Below, in pieces: positions 1-12,384 of a DNA stretch of 64,000 nucleotides (position 1 is its first letter; each line of letters opens with the position of its first letter). A model generated the notes under the pieces. It worked only from the letters and a program-made list of their open reading frames with translations, had not been told where the DNA came from and ran no database searches. A program made the translations under genes and the position numbers. The stretch spans positions 9,493,330 to 9,557,329 of the forward strand of contig CM072154.1 of assembly GCA_036850595.1 (NCBI GenBank), written 5' to 3'. Origin of the DNA: Rhyacichthys aspro (taxonomy: Eukaryota > Chordata > Actinopteri > Gobiiformes > Rhyacichthyidae).

Positions 1-3000
1 CGTGTCGATGCCAGGTCTTGTGTTGTTTTTCCATTCGTCATATCAAATCATAAACTTCTGGCCAATCATTCTTTCTTTTCTGTGTGGGCAGTGTTAGCAT
101 TGTACAGTAATTTTCCCTGACACCTTTTGTGATCCGTAGCATCATCTAGCATTTACAAGAATAGAGTGTAGCGCAGGACTGTTTACATTATTGATCCGCC
201 GACTGCTTTTCAAATGCGCTTCTTTTCATGAACACATGTATTTAGTGCTTTTGTTTGGTAACATCGGCCTAGAATAAAACCCTAGGGCAGTGGGGTGAAA
301 TGTGTTGGGTGTTTTCCCATGGACTAAATGTTTTTTTTTTTCCCCCAACTGAATGATAGACAGACTACATATATAGCACTTTCCCACTAATAAAAAATAA
401 CATGTGCATCTCATGACCAAAAACAAACACAACTAAGACGGGTAATAATATTAACGTCTTCTGTAAACCCAAGGTGACGTCGACAAGCCACTCATTTGCA
501 TCTTTAAGAGCGTGAAAACTGGAAATGGTTGTCACACCTGGATGAAACAGGAAGCAAAAATGACTTGCTTTTAAACTTCAGATGTGTCTTCGGAGATAAC
601 AAGATAACTGCTTATTTGTCTCACACCACTGAGAGGTTGGGGGGTTGGGGTTAGAGGAAATGATGTCCCCTAGCATTCCACCACACAACAACTTAGTCAG
701 GAATCCAGATTTGGTATCCATTCTTCTCTCTGCGATTGTTTAATTGACGCAAACGAGACACCAAAACAAAAAGGCGTGCTCTATTTTTGATTGTTTATGC
801 CAGTATGCTTCAGAGTGTGGTGGGGCTTTAGGAGCTGGGGGTCTAAAAGCGGGTGGGGTGGGGTGGGGGGGAGACGTCAGCGCTCCACACATGGCTGTAA
901 TTTAATGGAGAATTGCCCAGTGGTTCCTGTGCAGAGGTAAACACGGCAATAGTCAGGCCTTTGTTACGGCACGACTATGACAACTGCTTCCATCAATAAA
1001 CAATGGAGTGTTAAAAGGGGACAAGGGCTCACTGTATGAAGAGAACCCCACTGTGTCCACTTCTCACTATCACTGCTAATCGGCCGTCGCATATGAATGG
1101 CTCCATAACAAGCCCGGGCAGCTCAGGTCAGACTCATTGTATACTTCCAGAAATATCCCAGAGTCAATAATGAATAAAGAGATAGAGAGTCAACAGGGGG
1201 GCAAATCTGAGATGCACTGTAGACCGGGGGGTAAACATTTACAGGATGGGAAGTGCTGGGAAATACTTGGCACTAATTAGCTCGTGACTGGGCATAAGTC
1301 AGAAGAACACAAGGCTGACACATCACAGTGACGTTGGGCTGTCTGAGGTCAGTAAAGAGGGCACATGTAATGCTAATTGGACACTGATGGGTTAAGTTTT
1401 TAAAGAGAGTATGGCCAGATGGTAAAGTGACCAGTAAGCTATGAGGCTGATGAAAGATTGATGATAGTAACAGCGCCGGGTTCATATGATCCGAGATGAC
1501 ACACACAAGGACATATGCACAGCCGCTCTAAAGACTACATTCACACTGGAGGCAAAAGTGGACCAGATTGGGCATTAACTTCAGGCACTCGTATTAAAGT
1601 TGATTGATGGGGCCAATTTTGGTGAGAAATCTAATAACAAAATACTTCTTGTACAAAGTCGTCAAGTCAGTGCTTCTATCACCTCTCTGTTTGAAATGCT
1701 ATTTAAAATAACCGCTTTACTGTTTTCTACCAATAAATGTAGTTGTATTAGATACTGCAGATATTAGCTCATTTATTCTCTACAGTAGACAGTTCCAGTT
1801 TAGAGACGCAGACAGGAGCAACACCATAAACACTAAACCATGTCCTGCTGCTGGATTTAAAACTTTTCATACACCATTCATACGCTCGGTCCAATGAGTG
1901 ATAAATGTGGCTGAGAAACTGCACACATTTTGCTTCAGGCGACCTTAAGTTGTTATATTGGTGAATGTTAAGTTATGGGGTTGTATAAATTAGGAACATG
2001 ATAAAAATAAGAATGCAATAGAGTAATTGGCTTAGGTGTAAAATGTTAGACCATTATTAAACTCTTTTCTACAAGACATGAAGCAGCAATGGTGTTTATT
2101 ATATTCAAAGAACTACTCTAAAAGGCAGCAGAAGTAAAAACGTAAAAGCAAAGAGCTCCTGGGTGGTAAAGGGTAAAAACCTGAGTGAACACAAAAGGGA
2201 ACACTGAGCATAAAGCACTTGACAGTGAATGTGGTCATTCTCAAAGCCCATAAGACACCTGGTGGGTTTTCAGCCTCTTCATTGTAGCTTTATAGTGGTC
2301 ATTGACAAAGACAGCCACGGACCTCTGAGGTATTGACTGCCTTCTGTGACCGCTGAAAGGAACACTTAATCCCCACAGCCTCTGCTTACTGTATTTACAA
2401 AGTTCAAATCTGTCCAAAATGTCTTGTTAAAGTGTGTTAAATATCACATGGCTGGTGTTGCATGATGTTTACCTGATTAAAAATGACAGAAATCTTAATA
2501 ACACTATGTATTTGAGTGTTATTTGGCTTTGTGCCATATCAATAAGTTTAAGCACAGAGAGTGAGGGCAGCACAGCAACAGGGGTAAGAGTGTATTATGG
2601 TTGTTATGGCAACCACAGAAATGGCTTCTACACTGAACAATAGTCAAGATGGGACTTGGGGAGGCCCGGTGGCAGCCCCCCTCGCTCTACATCCACATCT
2701 GCTGCACCACATTCAGACTTATGGGATGTTCTGCCGATTATTTTCTATGCTGCTTCCCCCTTTCAGGAGTGACAGGCTGAGAAAATGAGAATGAAATGAG
2801 GAACTCCGATGACATCTGTCCAGAAGACGGGATTGAGTACGCTCCGGTGTGTTTAGATAGGAAATTAGGAGGACAAAGAGAGACACGAGTGGAGCCAGAG
2901 AAGTTATTCAGCCCAGCTGAGATGAAAAGAACGGAACAAAAGTTTGGATGTGCAGTCGAGAATTCATAAAAACACCAGATGAACAGCTGAAATGACTGGA

Positions 3001-3309
3001 AATAACAACTAATGGAGAATATTATGCATTGCTTTGGGACTGTTTTTGATCATTACAATCACTAAATTAATCAATATAGAGAGGAATATGTTTGCGACAA
3101 AGGAAAAAGATCAAGTGTGTGGTTGTTCAAGACGAACGGGGGTAAACTTTACAGGAAGAAGGACTATAAATCACAACAGAAGGGAGGGGTGTGTAGAGGC
3201 TTTGTCCATTGTGAGTGTTCCTCAGTGGCAGCCATGATGGAACTGGACTGAAGCACCTTACACAATACTGCTGTCCTTCTGACAAGTGGATATTAACAAA
3301 AAACCCACA
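1..3309. other. Non-coding; no gene recognised
   Basis: Only short unsupported open frames occur. The stretch at about 880-1260 is compositionally balanced and rich in TAAT/CATATG-type sites, and could be conserved regulatory DNA, but nothing specific is recognised. Confidence 0.5.
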
Positions 3310-3375
3310 CATATGATTTCATAATACATCATATGATTTCATAATAGATCATATGATTTCATAATAGATCATATG
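3310..3375. repeat. 20-bp tandem repeat, 3.3 copies
   Basis: The unit catatgatttcataatagat occurs at 3310, 3330 and 3350 (first copy with one change) and a partial copy is at 3370. NdeI-type CATATG recurs every 20 bp. Confidence 0.9.
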
Positions 3376-4300
3376 TGCCAAACTTGTTTATTCACATGTT
3401 TGTATATATAATAAAATATCTCTGTCATTTTTATTTACTCCAGATTAAATCGGTCTATAACTTGAAAGAGCTGTGAATAAAAAAAAGTTATTTCCACTAC
3501 TTTGCAGCCACACACAGACCAACAATAAGCTGAGCTCTCCCTGTTGTGACAATACATTTACATACAAGCATGTATCCAAACCCCCACATCCATATTTATT
3601 AAACAAATTTGCCACAAATCATTTTACAAATGCTCGGCGGGGGGCTATAGAGGTTGGTGGAAATACCCCATTCATGGTGTGTCCTCCCCCGCAGGGCTCA
3701 AGCCCCGACTCTTGGCTCGTTTAAGTGTGCTGACAGCCTCTGATCCTCCGGCCATCTGCAGGGTGGGCTGGCCAGCGCTCGGGGGGCTTTGTGTGCCTAA
3801 ACTTTTAGGTGCTTTAACTGCGAACAAGAAAAGAAGACAGAAAAGGTGAATGATACCCCTCATATTTGTGGTTCTAGCTCATTTGCAAGGAACACAAATC
3901 AAAGTGAGGTTTACCCAACAGGTGGTAAAGACAGGAAAACAGACACAGAACCAGAGCAGGCTATTACTGTGATAAACTGGAGCCATCTTCCTTTGATTTA
4001 GATACACATTACAAGAGTTTACAATAGTATCAGTTGACTTTTGCTACACAGAGTAGATGCCTGGTGCTTTTCCAGTGGCTCACAGTAATTTGGGTCAACA
4101 TTAGCCCCGCCCCCTTCCCCCTCATGCTTCTATTTGTGAATGAAAGTGGGAGGAGGAAGCTACTCCGAGTGTAAGTGGAGTAAGCACATGTGGTCAACTG
4201 AGCATTTGGAAACAGTCCTATGTTTTGATGGATACAAATTTTGGAATATAAAAACTTATTCCATAATTTTATAATACATTTTCAGTGCACACTTTGCAGA

Positions 4301-4480
4301 TTAAAGGTGCTCTGTGTAACATGTTGTAGTGTATAGCTGAAGAAAATAAAACTTATCGGTCAATATTATATTTTCATTAGTGTATAATCACATCAGAATA
4401 ACACCATTTACATTTGTCTATTTTAGAAAAAAATGAATAGAATTTAGTGAAAGTTCCATTACTTCCTGTTTCTGCCCAGA
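4301..4480. mobile_element. MITE-like fragment (TTAAAGGTG family)
   Basis: It begins TTAAAGGTGCTCTGTGTAAC. Its interior (…tgtataatca…tttgtctattttag…attacttcctgtt) matches the order of motifs in the segment at about 26918-27233, so the two are copies of one element. The right end is not clear. Confidence 0.38.
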
Positions 4481-5674
4481 GTGGATATTAAGTACCTTCA
4501 ATATTTATTATCAAGCACCCATCCATTCCAATTGGTAAATCATTTTTTAATATGTATTTAATATGTATGTTTTTAAATAAAAATACATATTCAAAATGGG
4601 ACGGTACTAAGAAGTAAATTCATCTATTCCGTTCATCTAATAACATTCATCTGACTGTTTGGGTCGCTGTACGAGGGGGGTTGTCCACTCCCCTCCTCTT
4701 AACCTCAAACACATGGTCAGCTCTTATTATTTTAACTGCTTCCAGTGACTTCAGATCTCCTCGACCTTTGAGTGCAATCAAGGGGAGGAATGGCCACATT
4801 AAAACAAGCCGGGCCCACAAAAAAAGCTTAGATTACCCCTGATATGACGAGCGCACAAACAAGTCCTAAAAACAACACTGAGGACTCGAGCGCAGATGCT
4901 GAAATATACTAGTATAATAAGACGCCTTAGAAGTAGATGCCTTGAATGTTAAGACTGGACTCCTGTGTATCCCATTTCTAGTTTTAGAGTCTGGAAATGA
5001 TCTTGGTCCGCTCATATAGGGAGTCAAAAGTTGTATGACAAGTGGCCTCTAAGGGAATTTAGTTTGTCTTGATGTGAACAACAAACAGGTAATGCTTACA
5101 GCAGCTGTCTGCCAAGAAGTTTGCATTCAGCAGTGGCTTCTTAATGCGCCGAAAGACTTGACAAACTTGTATAATCCCATCGGACATGTGCCCTGCCGTT
5201 CATATGCGCGATGTAACATTTATTAGAATCTCCGAGCTATTCCGGTGTATGCTCATAGGCCGGCCCTAAATGCTTCCCCAGAAACCTAATCCAACCAAAC
5301 ATCCCATCGCTCATAAAGTGGCCGCATGAGTGATGTGAGCAGAGCTAGTTATAGTGACCTAGGGACACACAACTCTTCCCCTTTTCCAAACACACGAATT
5401 CCACCGATTCACGCTCATCTGTGATCTCAGCCAACTGTCACATTCACTTTGAGGCTGGCATTTATGAAATCTCCAAGTTTTAGATTACACGTAAAAGTGG
5501 CAGGGCTTGGAAACAGAAAGAAAGTGATTTGAGGTCAACATATGAGCGCCATTTTGATTTGTTACCAGAAGGCTACATTTTGTTTTTTAACTCACAAAAA
5601 GGTAAAATCATGAGTGTAGCCAGAGTTTGTAAACAAGTGAGTACTGTTACTACATAAAAAAGGATTAAACTAAA

Positions 5675-5950
5675 GAAGTAAACAAATTGAGTAAAGTTAA
5701 ATAACAAGATCAAAAGCAAAGTATTGAGTATAAGTAAGTGGAGTTTACTCAAAAAGGTGCAATAGGGACAAATTAGAAACAGTACACAGACTATAAAATA
5801 GACCTAATGCCACTTTATACTGAATAACTAATAAATAAAGTGGCTACATACTGTAACTCCATTAAGAAAGGAGGAGTAAAAATGAATAAAATTAAGTAAG
5901 GCTAAATAACTAAATCAAAGGAAAGTAATGAATTTGAGTTTAAGTAACAT
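5675..5950. repeat. Diverged direct duplication in AT-rich DNA
   Basis: agttaaataacaagatcaaa…aagtattgagtataagtaa (about 5693-5738) recurs as ggctaaataactaaatcaaa…aagtaatgaatttgagttta at about 5899-5944. Confidence 0.55.
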
Positions 5951-8035
5951 TTAGGCTGTATTAGTTCAACTTACAAGGCTACTACTACTGAAATATCTTG
6001 ACTAGGGCCATTTTAAAAAAAATATATATTTAGCCATAAAGATAAATAAATATATGAATTAGTGCACCTGATTTTGCATGAAAAAGCCCTGAGCAGTGTT
6101 TAGCTTTACTAGCATTACTAGCATTTTGAATTCTATGTACTGTCAATTTTTTACACATTCACTTAAAGTATAACATTGAAAAAGTAAGATTATTGTGGAT
6201 CCTTCTATAAAATTGCTAACTGCTAGCTTTAAGTAAATACAACCATTTACTACCCACATGAATTACAAAATGTAACCAAATTCATACTATAAACACACAA
6301 TAGGATCTTTTGATATAATGTGTGGCCAGTGCACATTTTTGCTCCGCTAGTCAGAAGTTACTGCAGCTTTGTCCTCCACACAATGAGATAAATATACTAC
6401 TTCACTCTTGCCTGCAGATTTTTCTCATAAAAATCCCTTTGATAGTTTAGCCATCTGGCCGGAGCCGAAAAAAGTCCTCATAAAAGAGGCCCAAATAAGG
6501 TCAAGGGTCACTCCCTCCCTAGGTCAGGGGCCCTGGAAGGTTGTTATAGTGGACTTTACTAATGTTGTCAGCTCAGATCCCCTTGACAAATTAAAGCACA
6601 TTCTTCTCTTTTTAACAAGTATTCCATTACAGTCAGTGGAGGAAATGTATTTGGAAGTGGTCTCAGAAAGAAAGGGGAGGGGGCATGCACAGTTTAAAGT
6701 TTAAACATGAACGTAATGACAAAGGAACATACATTTAGCTTTTATCAATATTCAATTATGACATTCCTTCAAGTTCTTTAGCAGTTGTCTGTATGTGGTT
6801 GAGGCCTTTACTCAACACGTAGTACATTAAAGGTGCAATGACAACCTGTCATTAACCCTGACCTGTCTCTGTCCCGGGACCAGGGTCCAGGATGAAAGGC
6901 TAGGGCTGGACTTATCACTCAGACGCATTTAGTGCTGTCTGTGTATTGATCCTGCTGCCAACACCACACAGGCACCGGGGAAAAGGCTTGAGATACGTCA
7001 GAACGAACATGTGCCATTAATGATTGTAATACCTGGTTAAGTCCTGACGGTTTATGGGTTTAGTCCTGGGTTATGTCTCAGTTTTATTGGGGGTACATTT
7101 TCAACATATTCTTGGATCAGGGGGAGTGATATATTATGAGCATACACTTGGACTTCATTTTTTTGGGGCCTCATTCCCACCTGTAGCCAGCGCAGTATTG
7201 ATTACTTCCGAACTCTTCCGTGGTGTTTAATGGAGCTCATCGTCCCCCTTTTTTGACCAGTTCTCTCACCATTTCCCTGAAACTGGACACTGCGGCCATG
7301 TATCATCCCAGACCACCGCTCTTAGGAAGCGACTGGAGCATGCAGCCGGAGCTTTAACACTTTGAGCTTTAAGACAATGAGCGCAAGACAAATTTCCAAA
7401 GTGAGCAGCTGTGTGGTGGTGTCCAGTTGTTCCCACACTGGGATGGGGGCTGTCATAGGCCCGGCATTTGTCTGACTGTTGTAGATGGCTTTTTGAATGT
7501 ATGTGGGCTGGAACCAAACACATTCTTATGTGTGTAAAGTCACAGGGTAGGAAGACAGATGTTCACTTCTACTGCACAGTCTCACTTATTCTCTCATTTG
7601 AAACAGCAGCAGACACGCTTCAAAAGGATGCAAGGCTGTAATTATCAACCAAAGGGATCAAACATTCCCCAGAATACATCTGTGTTTAAATTATTCCCTC
7701 ATAAAACAATAAAGACATGTAGACGTTACTACATTACCAGCCTTTGGGAAACCGACTAAACCATGTCTCAACCACAAACAAATCAGGATATAACCAAGGC
7801 CTAATCCTGGAAACCAACCAGGATAAAAAAACAGAAATTAAACCCAAGACTAAGGCGCCATCAACACCAAAACACAAACACTGGCCTGTAGTGCAGTCAA
7901 AACAATCCAAATTCACACAAAATCTTCAGTGTGGAGTCATTAGATACGAAAAGAAGTAATGTGAAGATTCATTATGGACTTTTGTGGATTTATACATGTG
8001 TTACTAACTATAACTTGTCACAACACAAGTTTATA

Positions 8036-8088
8036 GAGCACAAGAATACTCATTTTTGCTATTGTTGTTCCACTTGCTATGTGTAGCT
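8036..8088 (+). repeat. Dispersed repeat family, right-end fragment
   Basis: agcacaagaatact…attgttgttccacttgctatgtgtagc matches the right end of the 34786-35020 and 45547-45775 copies. The left part is absent. Confidence 0.4.
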
Positions 8089-9565
8089 AGCAGCCAATAG
8101 CTAGCTGGTTGGAAAGAGAAAGGAAAGGCCAAAGCACAAACACAAATCATTGCAACTTGGGTGAAATGGGCATGTAAACAGCCTGTAAATTGAGAACCAA
8201 ATCAGGAACATGTCCTTGCAAAAAACAGGGGCTAAATTAGCTAAATCAAAACCAAAATCATCACTAAACCAAGGACTTAAAACAAGTCTAAACACAAATG
8301 TACAAATATCCTAAACCTAACAATATATCTTTAATCAGTTGCAAGATGATGGAACATATCCTGCTGATATCCATCTTATTTTGTCCAATTCCCAATTACA
8401 TGATGATGAAAGCCAATGCAAAATGAGTGTTACCCGTGGATGGGGGGGGTTCTTCCAAATTCCACACAGACAAGAATGCACCGTCTCTGGTTTCTTATAA
8501 TCAGTATGACTATGAAGGGTGAAAACAAACAAACACTTTTTTCTCCCACAGAACTTTGCCTGAAGGGAACCAGTACAAGGAGGGGTCTTCATTGCGGCGC
8601 ACTGTTATTAATCTTTGTTAATTGTAGCCTTCTCCCTCCATTCAAATGTCCCACAGCTGTATTTTTCATCATTAGGCCTGTGTTTATAGTAGCGGGAAAT
8701 TGACCTGGGACATAAAGAGGAGATAATCAAATCTGGAGAACACAAGATTCAGGCAGGAAGTAGTTTAGAGCTTCAGCTTATGTATCTGCATAGTTACAAA
8801 ATATTATACACCTGTTGTTTATGATGCATAGCTTGAGTGTATGTGAGAAGTGGGTGGACACTACATGCTTTCAATGGTCAGAGCACTGCTGGCATTCCAC
8901 ATGTTAAACAAAGATGTGTATCCTCTTTTGAAAAGGAATGCGTCATGGTGGAATAATTGCCCTTACTCCTCTTTGGCCACTTAGTTAAAAGGGATTCAGA
9001 TGGTTTGGGATGTGTGTGTGTGCGCCTTACGTCTCTCAAGCACCCCTCCTCCCATGGGGAAGGAAGAAATTGGGGGATGGGTGTGTTTGACTAGTTGAAT
9101 TTGGAATGGGGGCAGAGCATTTACATAAAAGGGCAAACTTCATTTTTCATCTGTGGTGTTATAAATTACACTTCGCTTTTGGAAAAACAAACTGGTACTT
9201 CAAAAAAAACAAAAAGTGGAAAAATTTTACGCCAGACGTGGACATTGGATTATAGTGGCGAGTCGGTGGTCACATGATCCTCTCGGCTTCATGTCACCTC
9301 TTGTTGGCAGGACTCACTCAACTGCTGGGAGGTCCAAATGGTCCAGGCTGCAAGTTTTTGGTGGGACAAGTGATCGCATGTGGCTATGGCTTATCTAACC
9401 CTTACACACCTATGTCCGCACACACGCTTAGCTTTACATTTTCCTCAGAGGTGACTGTGGCCAAAACTTTGCAATCTACTAAAACATAACTCAAGTTGAA
9501 ATAATAATAATAATAATCATGAAGAGATTTTAGATTTGTTGCACTAACTAGAGAAAAATAAATGC

Positions 9566-9912
9566 TTAAAGGTGCAGTTTGTAGTCTATGATAGCATCTG
9601 ATTCCACAACTTCTTTCTACAGCCTGTGAGCAACTACGGTAGCCCTACAGGGACATCTATCAACAAACCCAAATTATTTAGAATTCATGCAAAATTGTGC
9701 TATAAAAATATAAATGTGTTTCTGTCACTGAACATTTTGTCCCCTCAGGGCAGTTGTAGCAACAGGAAGTAATGGAACTAATGGCTCATTTCACAGGGTT
9801 CCATTGAGCTATCAATGCAATTTTGAGGTGATATACACTAGCAAAAATATGATTGTGACTAATATGCTTCACTTTGTTGTAGTCTACAATATTTCAAACA
9901 ATGCATCTTTAA
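9566..9912. mobile_element. TTAA-flanked MITE, about 347 bp
   Basis: It begins TTAAAGGTGCAGTTTGTAG and ends, reverse-complemented, TTAAAGATGCATTGTTTGA. The ends form an inverted repeat bounded by TTAA on both sides, as for piggyBac-like insertions. An internal motif tagccctacagggacat also occurs in the element at 11824-12384. Confidence 0.5.
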
Positions 9913-10717
9913 GCCTGAACTTTTTGTTTTTGGGGTGTATGAACTAATCAGGCTTTATGTTTGAAATGAAAATTAATTACCCACTCTCTTTTTGGACAAA
10001 ATGAGAGTGAGAGGACACGGCTGCCATTCCATTTCTTCTTTGAATCACAGACAAGCAAGCATAACAGGTTTGGGAGTTTTGCAATAAGTGTTCAAAATGA
10101 CAGATGACAAAGAGTAGTTTTGGGGGCTCTTTGTTTCTATGTGTGTGTTCTGGAGAATGTACGTCAGCACTAATCACGTGAACACCAAAGAAATGTGTAC
10201 ATTTTGGAGAAGGATTCAAAGTTGAATTGATTTGAATGCTTTCAAAGATCAGATTCAAGATGCCTATAATCCAAGAGTAGCCTATTTTATTTATTTAGTT
10301 TACATCTAATACACACCTTTCAGTCAAATAGCTATTTACTGTTGTGCCTCTCTTTTCCATTTGATTGCAAACAGTCCATGTTCCGTCCCAAACGCGTGTC
10401 TGTCATCTGCAGGCCTGTGGTATCATGCTCCTGTGATTTTGTCAGTCCCATTGAGTGAGTCTTATGTTTGGGATCCCAGCCCCCGCCGTGATGCTAATTA
10501 AAACAATTTCAAGGACAAAAGAGGGGAGTCCATTGTATCACTCAGGCAGCGGTGCAACAGATACGGTGCCAGAGGGGTGCAGTTGTCAAGGATTAGCGGC
10601 CCCTTGCAGATGGATATATCAGTGCTACTGATAAGACTCTGTGTGAGACAGTTGTCTTTAGTATAAGAAATTAAATAAAATAACAAGGCTCTTAGAAGGA
10701 GATATGTAAGCTTGAGA

Positions 10718-11035
10718 TTAAAGGTGCAGTAGGCAGAATCTGAAAAAAGGCAGAATAAACAAATGATGCAGTGGACTGTTTGCTCACTTCTGTTTATAAA
10801 TTATTTTATTTAAATTTATGATTTCATCTTAGAGAAATGGTGGAATATTTCACACATTGTTACTGCCATCATGTGTCTCTACCATTGTTCTAAATTGGAT
10901 TAAATATGTAAAATACATCCAGATCATTTTTACACTATGATAGGTTTTTAATGCTTACTCAAAACTACAATGACAAGACTTATTAATGTGTTTTATAATA
11001 TACGAGTAACACAAAAATGCCTACTCTAGCTTTAA
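10718..11035. mobile_element. TTAA-flanked MITE, 318 bp
   Basis: The left end TTAAAGGTGCAGTAGGCAGA and the right end (reverse complement TTAAAGCTAGAGTAGGCATT) form an imperfect inverted repeat, again bounded by TTAA. It has no coding capacity. A related left end occurs at 63500. Confidence 0.5.
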
Positions 11036-11823
11036 CCTGTTGCTTCTCAATAGATGTAACATACAAGACATAAATCAACAATTGCAGCATTTCAGGCTTT
11101 AACTCTGCTGAATCTGGTGACCACTTTACCATCTATTTATTTATGGGCGGCCGGGTTTTCACATTCCTGAGCCATGCAGAGCCCACCCCCTTCCGAAAAC
11201 ACACAGATCTGCTGGTGACAAATCTTCAAACCAACTTCCTCTTCTTCCTTTTAACTCAAGTAACAGCCCGATGAACTGCACTCTCTCTGCTGTGACTCAC
11301 ATCCTTCATGCCATAATATTTATGCCTCCTATTCAGTAGCTGCCCCCATCCAATTCCTTCATGAATCACATCGCAGCCCTTTACAACTTGACTAAGCGTC
11401 TGAATATCAGTCTGGTTGAAGTATTAATGGAAACAATGGTTTACTAAACTCTGGACAGGGGCAGGGCTAAGTCTGGGCATTCATCTTTGTGGGAGTTTTC
11501 CAAAGTGAAGCGTTGACAGTGGACGTCTCATCCATGCTTTTAAGGCATTGTTGTTATCTTAGCTGCCAGGCCATACTTATCTCCCAAAAGGAACTGTATG
11601 TGAGCAGAAACAATAGGCTTGATTGAGTGCATTCCCAGAAAGGTGTTAAGTTACACGGGCCTGCTCTATTTAATAGATCTCTATCACTTAGCCTGTGAGA
11701 AATGGTGCATCATTCATAAAGTAATTAATTACCTGGCTTGAAGTTGTGATAACAGGAACTGTCCTCAGGCTGGGTGTAGTGGGTCAACCTGAAACCAAAA
11801 CAATACGATTCTTGAATTATCTT

Positions 11824-12384
11824 TTTAAAGTAACGCAGTAACTTTAAATGTATATCCTCAAAATGAAATTATGTGGCCTCAAAATTTGGATGGTTTCCTG
11901 TAAAAAAAAAAAAGGAGGACCCACTTTTAGATAAAGTTTGCTCAAAGGATACATTCTTAGGAGATAATCATAAGATGCATACTAAGACATAACATGGGAG
12001 ATGGGAGTTTACAACACCGATGGTAGCCCTGCAGGGACATAATGCTGTCTATGAAGAAACCTAGCAAATAAGGTCAGATAATAATTAAAAGGAGGAACAT
12101 TTAATTTGTTTATAAGAATCTATGCAAGATTGTGCCTCAAAATGTTTAAATTATGCAGCCTCAAAGTAATTATGATGGCTCCCTGATATGATTTGAAGAT
12201 ACAGTGCACCCGACTGGAAAAAATATCTGACTCTGAATGAAATAGGATGTTCCCATCTCATGAGAACACATATCTCACCAGATAAAGACATATATTCACA
12301 TATCTGATACACTCAACACAGTCCCATGAGAGACAAAGACATTCACTAGGAGCAAATTATTAAAAGTAACAGTGTTGCTTTAAA
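11824..12384. mobile_element. MITE-like element, 561 bp, 25-bp inverted ends
   Basis: The left end (TTTAAAGTAACGCAGTAACT...) and the reverse complement of the right end (TTTAAAGCAACACTGTTACT...) match at about 20 of 25 positions. It carries the internal motif gtagccctgcagggacat and two versions of cctcaaa...gatgg. A reverse-oriented relative lies near 17482-17620. Confidence 0.48.

Larger units (their letters stand above)
4481..9565. other. Non-coding, partly AT-rich; no gene recognised
   Basis: It contains the duplicated AT-rich block near 5.7-5.95 kb and the repeat fragment at 8036. The stretch at about 4800-5470 has balanced composition and few repeats, and is a candidate conserved non-coding block. 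The 98-codon frame at 6408-6704 lacks ATG and any recognisable motif. Confidence 0.45.

Noticed and set aside
6829..6860. ttaaaggtgcaatgacaacc, similar to the MITE terminus
   Set aside because: Only about 13 bases match and there is no paired right end, so it was not called an element.
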